Of a DNA stretch of 34,560 nt, positions 25,056 through 30,328 are shown in pieces. The DNA is taken from NCBI GenBank assembly GCA_020631455.1, contig JAHDHF010000007.1, positions 1 to 34,560 on the forward strand, in the 5' to 3' direction. Numbering within the stretch: the first letter of the stretch is position 1; each line of letters begins with the position of its first letter. The notes under the pieces are model-generated. The model made no database searches. It saw nothing but the letters and a program-made list of their open reading frames with translations, and was not told the DNA's origin. Origin of the DNA: Saprospiraceae bacterium (lineage in GTDB: Bacteria > Bacteroidota > Bacteroidia > Chitinophagales > Saprospiraceae). The position numbers and the translations under genes are program-made.

Positions 25056-25920
25056 ACATATACCGTCTAGCTAATTCATCGGTTAGCGTATGAAAAATTG
25101 ATTGCTGATCTTTGGACCAAGAATCATAATGCCCAAGAATGGGTGTTTTTGTTCTATTCGATTTATTCTTCAGCTGATCTTTGGCTGCTTCTACTCCATT
25201 ATCGAGTACATCGCCTAAGCCCGTAAATTCAAGAATCGTATCAATGCCTGAATAATTCGTTTCCGAATTAAAAATATCTTCAAATTTTATGCGGAGATAC
25301 TGATCATGCGAAGCACCAAATTCTTCGATCATTAAATTATATGTACGCCAATGCCAACACAGTTTTTCAAAACGTCCCCAGGTATTCCAATCATTAAAAT
25401 ACTGATCGTCTAGTTTGTCTTGAGCAGTAAGACGATCACGATTATCGTACTCAGCATATATCGGTCGCTTCGAGCCTTTTATTCCATGCGCAGAAGGAAT
25501 ATATGTTTTTGGGTCGCGTACCACATGCACCAATTTAAACTCACCAAAAAACTCAGGTAGCAGCTCTAAGAGTGGTACAAGATTCCAGTTTGACTCAACG
25601 TAAAAGCGCAAGCCATTTTTAGTCACTTGTTCTGCATATCGAGCGCGCTCAATAGCCATTTCTGCCATTGTCTCTAATCGATTTTTGCGGCCTCGATAAT
25701 AGTCAGTGCCGATCAAAAATAAATCAGGAGCCGGCTCATGTAGCGCTAAGAGTTGGTCTGACTGCTGAGTAAAAAAATCAGCAAAAAACTGAGTACCAGT
25801 TCGCCCAGTGCTCACAAACAAAACAACTGGTATCGATTTCCAGTCAACAATTTGAGCAAGCTTCTCATTTCGCTTTCTCTCTTGCTTTTGTTTGATTTTA
25901 TGTTTTAATCTACCGATCAT
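25045..25920 (-). CDS. Sulfotransferase 3 of the polysaccharide locus
   Basis: This 291-residue sulfotransferase-family protein has a 5'-phosphosulfate loop VSTGRTGTQFFADFF (about 36-50) and a 3'-phosphate motif HVVRDPKTYIPSA (about 132-144). It begins with a basic stretch RLKHKIKQKQERKRNEK. It belongs to a different subgroup from the two at 10788 and 12906, so it likely acts on another sugar or a non-sugar target. The ATG at 25920 is preferred over an in-frame GTG at 25941, because the -7 box lies between 25931 and 25938. It is the first gene of a five-gene overlapping transcript (to 21182). Confidence 0.8.
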   Translation of the reverse strand: MIGRLKHKIKQKQERKRNEKLAQIVDWKSIPVVLFVSTGRTGTQFFADFFTQQSDQLLALHEPAPDLFLIGTDYYRGRKNRLETMAEMAIERARYAEQVTKNGLRFYVESNWNLVPLLELLPEFFGEFKLVHVVRDPKTYIPSAHGIKGSKRPIYAEYDNRDRLTAQDKLDDQYFNDWNTWGRFEKLCWHWRTYNLMIEEFGASHDQYLRIKFEDIFNSETNYSGIDTILEFTGLGDVLDNGVEAAKDQLKNKSNRTKTPILGHYDSWSKDQQSIFHTLTDELARRYMYDK

Positions 25921-25930
25921 AATATAATTA

Positions 25931-25938
25931 CAAAAGTA
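25931..25938 (-). promoter_or_regulatory. -7 box (TACTTTTG) of the main polysaccharide operon
   Basis: Minus-strand TACTTTTG matches TAnnTTTG perfectly and ends 10 nt before the ATG at 25920, predicting a 5' leader of only a few nucleotides. No -33 TTTG is seen. It should drive sulfotransferase 3, the acyltransferase, SDR, LegC-like and GT genes. Confidence 0.5.
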
Positions 25939-25968
25939 CACTTCTCTGAGCAGATTTAATGATTATTT

Positions 25969-26104
25969 GGGGCGTCCGCTGTGATAAGCTGCTTGTGCAG
26001 CTCACCCCAGCGGCGGGCTGATTCAGGGTTTCGCTATTCGCTCATCACTTCGCTACGCTCGTGAGCGCTTCATTTCATTCTGCGCCCCTTACCATCCCTA
26101 CGCC
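25969..26104 (+). repeat. Dispersed composite hairpin repeat, family C, copy 2
   Basis: It starts GGGGCGTCCGCTG and ends TTACCATCCCTACGCC. It shares GCGGGCTGATTCAGGGTTTC, GCTATTCGCTCATCACT and the end block with 7245-7372. Copy-specific hairpins are CCGCTG/CAGCGG (25976-26013) enclosing AGCTGC-ttgt-GCAGCT (25987-26002), and CGCTCA/TGAGCG (26039-26067). Confidence 0.87.
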
Positions 26105-26142
26105 GATCTCATTGCAACAAAGCTGCTCGCTTCACTCCTACT

Positions 26143-26277
26143 GGCTGAGGGATAGAAGGCGTTGTTTGAACTCCGAGTGACTAAAAGGAACTCGGAGAGA
26201 GTGCCGCATAGCCCGACCCGAAATGCAAAAAGCTCCTAGAGATTTTCTAGGAGCTTTTTGCATGAAGGGGCAGCCCC
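26143..26277 (-). repeat. Dispersed composite hairpin repeat, family B, copy 3
   Basis: In minus orientation it starts GGGGCTGCCCC, carries a perfect 18-bp stem (26223-26263), then GGGTCGGGCTATGC, a second hairpin ACTCGGAG/CTCCGAGT arms (26171-26197), and ends CTATCCCTCAGCC. The blocks GTCGGGCTAT and TATCCCTCAGCC are shared with 17385-17527, while the stems are unrelated. The CGCAGTACG...CTAGCTTT block of other B copies is missing or decayed. Confidence 0.8.
26223..26263. terminator. Perfect 18-bp hairpin, terminator of rny
   Basis: ATGCAAAAAGCTCCTAGA (26223-26240) pairs perfectly with 26246-26263 around the loop gattt. It lies 39 nt after the rny stop codon. It is also the first variable stem of the repeat at 26143-26277. 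The symmetrical A/T runs are within the arms, so termination strength is uncertain. Confidence 0.62.
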
Positions 26278-26301
26278 CTCTTCATTCATTTAATTGAAAT
26301 G

Positions 26302-28008
26302 CTAGCGCGCGATACTCACTGCTCGCTTTTCTCTGATCACGACGACATGAACTTGGCCTGGGTATTGCATTTCATCCTGGATCTGCTCCGAGATTTTCAT
26401 CGAGAGATCTGATGCATAGCTATCCGTCACCATACCGTTGTCTGCATCAACGATGACGCGGAGCTCGCGGCCTGCTTGCATTGCATACGCTTTGAGGACG
26501 CCATCATAGCCTGTTGCGAGATTTTCCATCTCTTTGATACGATTGAGGTATGACTGGAGTGTCTCGCGGCGAGCGCCAGGTCGCGCTCCTGAGATCGCAT
26601 CACAAGCTTGCACGACTGGAGAGATGAGATGTGTCATCTCGATCTCTTCGTGGTGAGCGCCGACTGCATTGCAGATTGCTGGTTTTTCGCCATGTGCTTC
26701 GCAGAGTTTCATGCCGTAGAGTGCGTGTGAGAGCTCAGTATCTTCGTCAGCTACTTTGCCTATATCATGTAGCAGACCAGCGCGGCGCGCCATCTTGATT
26801 TCGACTTTGGAGAGTTGCATCTCAGCCGCCATCAAGCCGCAAAGTTGAGCTGTCTCGATACTGTGCTTGAGTAGATTTTGGCCATAACTCGAGCGGAAGC
26901 GCATACGACCGACCATGCGCACAAGCGCTGGAGCGAGTCCGTGGATATCGAGGTCGATCACTGTGCGCTCACCGATCTCCATGATACGCTCCTCGAGCTC
27001 TTTGCGAGTTTTGGTAACGACTTCTTCGATATGGCTCGGGTGGATACGTCCGTCTGCTACGAGGCGCTGAAGTGACAAGCGGCACACTTCACGGCGTACG
27101 GCGTCATAGCTACTGATGACGATTGCCTCTGGCGTATCATCGACGATCAACTCTGTACCAGTAGCTGCTTCGAGAGCACGTATGTTGCGACCTTCGCGAC
27201 CGATGATTTGACCTTTCATATCATCACTCGGCAAGTTGAACACGCTTACTGTATTCTCGATAGTGATTTCACCTGCCATGCGCATGATCGTCTGCATGAT
27301 GATCTTCTTGGCGTCACGAGTTGCATTTGCTTTTGCCTCGCTTGTGATGCGTTTGGCTACGGCGAGCGCTTGTGTTTCTGATTTTGCTTTGACAGCAGCG
27401 AGCACTTCTTTGCGAGCTTCTTCTTCTGTCATCTGCGAGACTTGCTCGAGCTTATTGATAACTTCTTGTTGCTGCTCTGCGACTTTGGCTTTTCTGTTGG
27501 CGACTGCTTCGAGCTGCGTCTGAAGATCATTTTTGAGCGTATCAATCTCAGAGTGACGATTATCTATTTCTTCGAGCTTAACATCAAGTTGCTTTTCCTT
27601 GGCTTTGATGTCTTTGCTCATTTCTTGCCGCTCCTTGTTGAGGTCAGCATATTTTTGATTGAGCGCTTCGTTTCGCTGTTCGTAGCGATTTTCCTTGTCT
27701 CTGATTTTAAGCTCGCGGCCTTTAATCTCCTCCTTCTCTTTTTCTTTAAAATCCCTGTAGTCTGATTTGAGCTTTAGGTATTTTTCTTTTGCTTGAAGGA
27801 TTCGTTTTTCCTTGATGGTTTCGCCTTTGGCTGTGGCTGCTTCGACGACTTGCTTTGCTTCTTGATTGGCTTTACCAAGGATCTTTGAGGCTTCGGCTTC
27901 GGCTTCGGCTACAGCATTTGAAGTTTTGCCAGATGCCATAAAGTAGGCTCCGCCGCCACCGACAAGCAATCCAATGACTGCTCCTATGATGATAGATATG
28001 GGTTCCAT
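26302..28008 (-). CDS. rny: Ribonuclease Y
   Basis: RNase Y is a membrane-anchored endoribonuclease that starts mRNA decay. The 568-residue product has an N-terminal membrane segment (about 4-25, [17 protein letters not shown]), a long charged coiled coil (about 30-210), a KH RNA-binding domain (about 258-320, GxxG loop IIGREGRN at 268-275) and an HD domain with LLHDIGK (412-418, His414/Asp415). Length and order are those of the family. It is downstream of zapA by 54 bp on the same strand and followed by a perfect hairpin. Base composition is more G+C-rich than the polysaccharide genes. Confidence 0.96.
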   Translation of the reverse strand: MEPISIIIGAVIGLLVGGGGAYFMASGKTSNAVAEAEAEASKILGKANQEAKQVVEAATAKGETIKEKRILQAKEKYLKLKSDYRDFKEKEKEEIKGRELKIRDKENRYEQRNEALNQKYADLNKERQEMSKDIKAKEKQLDVKLEEIDNRHSEIDTLKNDLQTQLEAVANRKAKVAEQQQEVINKLEQVSQMTEEEARKEVLAAVKAKSETQALAVAKRITSEAKANATRDAKKIIMQTIMRMAGEITIENTVSVFNLPSDDMKGQIIGREGRNIRALEAATGTELIVDDTPEAIVISSYDAVRREVCRLSLQRLVADGRIHPSHIEEVVTKTRKELEERIMEIGERTVIDLDIHGLAPALVRMVGRMRFRSSYGQNLLKHSIETAQLCGLMAAEMQLSKVEIKMARRAGLLHDIGKVADEDTELSHALYGMKLCEAHGEKPAICNAVGAHHEEIEMTHLISPVVQACDAISGARPGARRETLQSYLNRIKEMENLATGYDGVLKAYAMQAGRELRVIVDADNGMVTDSYASDLSMKISEQIQDEMQYPGQVHVVVIREKRAVSIAR

Positions 28009-28062
28009 TGTGAATTGATATTTAATCAGCTATCAATCACTCAATGGCTCGGCTTTGCTTGA

Positions 28063-28347
28063 TTACACTGGCGTCTGATCGATCAGTTTGGTGATCGAGT
28101 CGAGTCGATCAAAAACATTTTGATCGAGATTTTGCTGTCGATTTTTTTGGAGATCGACGGCATACGTCAAGAGCGCCATCGCGAGACAATCCTGTTTGTC
28201 TTTTTGATGAAAGGACCCTTGAAAATGATCAATCTTTTCATTGACTTCTTTAACGATGCGGCGCACCATATCTTCTTCGGATGGTTTGACCTTGAGTCTA
28301 TATGGTCTACCTGCGATGAGTACGGTGATTTGTTGCGCTTCTGACAT
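28063..28347 (-). CDS. zapA: Cell division protein ZapA
   Basis: This 94-residue ZapA-family protein would bundle FtsZ filaments at the division site. It starts MSEAQQITVLIAGRPYRLKV, the typical beta-hairpin head of ZapA, followed by EEDMVRRIVKEVNEKI and the helical tail. I chose the ATG at 28347. An in-frame upstream ATG at 28398 would add 17 residues with no family support and overlap the preceding gene. It lies between the coiled-coil gene and rny on the same strand. Confidence 0.88.
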   Translation of the reverse strand: MSEAQQITVLIAGRPYRLKVKPSEEDMVRRIVKEVNEKIDHFQGSFHQKDKQDCLAMALLTYAVDLQKNRQQNLDQNVFDRLDSITKLIDQTPV

Positions 28348-28376
28348 TGTGGGGTTGTCAATGGTTTTTGTGGTTG

Positions 28377-28679
28377 CTAGGCGTTTGCTTCGAGCCACTG
28401 AAGTGATTGGTCAATATGCTTGACATGACGGTCGATCTGTCGCTTGAGTGCTTTGATAGATCGCTCATCATGATGACGTTGTGTAGTAAGCGATGCACGA
28501 GACTCTTCAAGAGCTTTCTGCGCGGAGGCGTTGAGCTGCTTGATTTCATTGAGATCTTGTAGCAATGTGTTGTTTTTGTGGCGGAGCTCCTCATTCTCAC
28601 GGCGGAGCGATTTGTATGATTCTGTGAGCGTTCTCACTTTGTCTTCGATACGTATCAGCCGTGTGAGTAGATCATCCAC
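28377..28679 (-). CDS. Small coiled-coil protein upstream of zapA
   Basis: This 100-residue protein, GTG start, is almost entirely predicted helix and coiled coil: MDDLLTRLIRIEDKVRTL, then a run of Leu/Arg/Glu/Asn heptads. No enzymatic domain is seen. Its position directly before zapA suggests a cell-division partner, analogous to ZapB in size and type, but I cannot show homology. A TATTTTCG box ends 5 nt before the GTG. Its stop is 29 nt before the zapA ATG, so they are likely co-transcribed with rny. Confidence 0.7.
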   Translation of the reverse strand: MDDLLTRLIRIEDKVRTLTESYKSLRRENEELRHKNNTLLQDLNEIKQLNASAQKALEESRASLTTQRHHDERSIKALKRQIDRHVKHIDQSLQWLEANA

Positions 28680-28684
28680 GATCG

Positions 28685-28692
28685 CGAAAATA
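28685..28692 (-). promoter_or_regulatory. Possible -7 box (TATTTTCG) of the coiled-coil, zapA and rny genes
   Basis: Minus-strand TATTTTCG differs from TAnnTTTG by one base and ends 5 nt before the GTG at 28679. The same short distance is seen at 3486-3493 and 16103-16110. Confidence 0.34.
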
Positions 28693-28772
28693 GTCTATCT
28701 CAATCTTGTATGCGAATTTGTTTTGTTTTTTACTCAATTTTTGAGTCTCTTTTTTTGTTTTATTTTTTCGTT

Positions 28773-28915
28773 GGGGCATTCCGCTACCAAAAAATTGGTA
28801 GCGGTCGGGCTGATCCGCAGTACGGTCGCCTAGCTTTTTATAATTACCGAGGAATGAATTCCGCGGTAATTATAAAAATCCACTCGCAAGCGAGTGCTGC
28901 TCCCATCCCTATGCC
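28773..28915 (+). repeat. Dispersed composite hairpin repeat, family B, copy 4 (most regular)
   Basis: In order: GGGGCATT; stem CCGCTACC/GGTAGCGG (28781-28804); TCGGGCTGATCCGCAGTACG; CTAGC; hairpin 28835-28878; TCC; stem ACTCGC/GCGAGT (28882-28895); GCTGCTCCCATCCCTATGCC. All three stems are perfect in this copy, so it best defines the family architecture. It is compared with copies at 4431, 17385 and 26143. Confidence 0.89.
28835..28878. terminator. Bidirectional hairpin inside the repeat
   Basis: TTTTTATAATTACCG (28835-28849) pairs perfectly with 28864-28878. An inner GGAAT/ATTCC stem (28851-28862) extends it around a GA loop. It starts with a T-run and ends with an A-run. It lies upstream of the zapA operon and could stop transcripts entering from either side. 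Confidence 0.55.
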
Positions 28916-29202
28916 GTTCACTTATTTTCCTGTGCACAATAGCCATCGAGTTCAAGTAAACTCTGTTAACGAAAAAGGACAAATCAATATCATCCTTGAT
29001 TTTCAATGTAAAATTGATAGTATAGATGTTGAATTCAAGAGATAAGTGCGAAAGACTTGATTTTAAAAATGTCAATCTGTTTTACTCACACAGGGGCAAC
29101 ACGATTTTTCGCCTTCTGGTGTATTTCGCATTTCGCTTCAGAACATAAGGCCACAAAAAAATCCATCTTGTTTTTAAAGAGGATAGGGGTTCTTTCTTTT
29201 TC

Positions 29203-29320
29203 GGACAAGCGCTGCGAAGTGGTGGCGATAGCCAGATGCGAATGCAATGAGCAGCCGAGCGAACAGCGAGCCACGGAGCATAGCGACCGCGACTTGCGCT
29301 AGCAAGGAGCGGATGGCCCA
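29203..29320 (-). repeat. Dispersed hairpin repeat, family A, copy 3
   Basis: It shares GGACAAGCGCTGCGAAGTGG, GCCGAGCGAACAGCGAGCCA, GCATAGCGACCGC and GGATGGCCCA with 2601-2706 and the reverse complement of 16146-16254. Copy-specific hairpins are TGGC-gata-GCCA (29223-29234) and CTTGC-gcta-GCAAG inside CCGC/GCGG (29287-29312). It begins 23 nt after the stop of the short OmpA gene. Confidence 0.87.
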
Positions 29321-29343
29321 AACTTCTACATTTTATGAATTAC

Positions 29344-30180
29344 TTATCGAGAATGTGTGTCGATGTATTTGATCTCGAGATCGGCATCGAGTTCGAGTAC
29401 TCTGATCTCTGTGCGGCGATTGTATTCGTGATCGGCTTCGCTGCACTTGACGCCATTGGTGCATTGATTGCGCGGATAGCGCTCGCCAAACCCGACAACT
29501 CGAATTTGATTGGCTGGCGCGCCTTTGGAGATCATATAATCGGCTGCTGCTTGTGATCGATTGAGCGAAAGTGTCTGGTTATATGTGGCTGAGCCGCGAA
29601 CGTCTGTATGTGATGCGAGTTCGATTTTGAGATTCGGGTATTGAATCAACTTGGCGGCCATACGATCAAGCTCTTGACGCGCGGCTGGTCTCAAGGAAAA
29701 TTTTGCGTAATCGTAGTAGAGTTTGTCTATAACGATGGTTTCGCGTGCTGCTACTGGTGCTGCTGGCTCAGTTGCCTCGACAGGCAAATCTGTTTTTTCG
29801 GGTGTCATGAGGAGCTGTGCTTCGAGATCGCCTTCGCAATCTATGCCAACTGTAGTGATCTTTCCCTTGCTTGTGACAAACGAACTTTTAGCAGCTGACA
29901 AATCATAATCACACTCGCACGGCAGACAAACTGAAAATGATCCATCGGCTGAAGTCTTTATTTTTTGCTCATCACCTGTGCATTTGCTCAATAATTTAAT
30001 TTCTACATTTTGAATCGGATTTCCATATTTTTTATTGAGCGCTTTTCCTTTAAAAACAACACAATCTGAATCTGTAGGAGGAACTTGTGCCTGAACTGCT
30101 GGCGACAATATCACGATACAAAACATGAATATCAGGAGTGAAGGATATGATTTATTGAAGGTGGCAATTGTAAACGACAT
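29344..30180 (-). CDS. Short OmpA-family protein with a regulatory-like beta domain
   Basis: This 278-residue exported protein has a signal peptide (about 1-32, ending VQAQ), a carboxypeptidase-regulatory-like domain (about 38-125) and an OmpA C-terminal peptidoglycan-binding domain (about 148-265). OmpA motifs are IELASHTDVRGS (about 186-197), NRSQAAADYM and NRRTEIRVL. It parallels residues 571-815 of the 833-residue gene upstream: CVVFKGKALNKKYGN versus CTALNGTVINKKYSN, CLPCECDYDL versus CLQCGCDYEL, and GFGERYPRNQC versus GFGERYPRNEC. It is thus a shortened paralogue without TPR and propeller. The cysteine-rich segment suggests disulfides. It likely anchors an outer-membrane complex to peptidoglycan. 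Confidence 0.9.
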   Translation of the reverse strand: MSFTIATFNKSYPSLLIFMFCIVILSPAVQAQVPPTDSDCVVFKGKALNKKYGNPIQNVEIKLLSKCTGDEQKIKTSADGSFSVCLPCECDYDLSAAKSSFVTSKGKITTVGIDCEGDLEAQLLMTPEKTDLPVEATEPAAPVAARETIVIDKLYYDYAKFSLRPAARQELDRMAAKLIQYPNLKIELASHTDVRGSATYNQTLSLNRSQAAADYMISKGAPANQIRVVGFGERYPRNQCTNGVKCSEADHEYNRRTEIRVLELDADLEIKYIDTHSR

Positions 30181-30266
30181 GATGTGGGGCTTGATTTGAT
30201 TCTGATTATTTGCGGCTTGAATATAAATGAATTTTCAAGTTTGCTAGATCTAGCGCAATCAAGCAC

Positions 30267-30298
30267 AAAAAAACTGCCTGCACACGAGGTGCAGACAG
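30267..30298 (-). terminator. Rho-independent terminator of the large OmpA-family gene
   Basis: On the minus strand CTGTCTGCAC (30298-30289) pairs with GTGCAGGCAG (30283-30274), one G-U pair included, and is followed by TTTTTTT (30273-30267). It lies about 30 nt after the stop at 30329. It means the short OmpA gene downstream needs its own promoter or read-through. Confidence 0.78.
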
Positions 30299-30328
30299 CT
30301 TGAATCAGAATCAGTCAATAGATGGTGT

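Larger units (their letters stand above)
25942..26301. other. Noncoding gap between the polysaccharide locus and rny
   Basis: No gene is supported. It holds two composite repeats, at 25969-26104 (plus) and 26143-26277 (minus), facing each other tail to tail with a 38-bp spacer, plus a perfect 18-bp hairpin after rny. It marks the right boundary of the polysaccharide locus. Confidence 0.65.
28680..29343. other. Noncoding gap of about 660 bp with two repeats
   Basis: No gene is supported with confidence. It holds a possible promoter (28685-28692), a T-rich stretch (about 28715-28770), a family B repeat (28773-28915), a unique segment (28916-29202) and a family A repeat (29203-29320). The unique segment carries a 44-codon plus-strand ORF (28911-29045) whose ATG lies in the repeat end. 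I recognise no family in it, and it could be a fragment of a broken gene. Confidence 0.55.

Noticed and set aside
25969-26277. CRISPR array
   Set aside because: The repeated units are hairpin elements in opposite orientation, without regular direct repeats, spacers or cas genes.
28063-28398. Longer ZapA from the ATG at 28398
   Set aside because: The extra 17 residues have no counterpart in the family and would overlap the end of the coiled-coil gene. The ATG at 28347 gives the standard ZapA start.
29082-29321. Minus-strand ORFs of 60-80 codons over the family A repeat
   Set aside because: The first part is translated repeat sequence shared with 2601-2706. Similar frames appear in every copy of the repeat.
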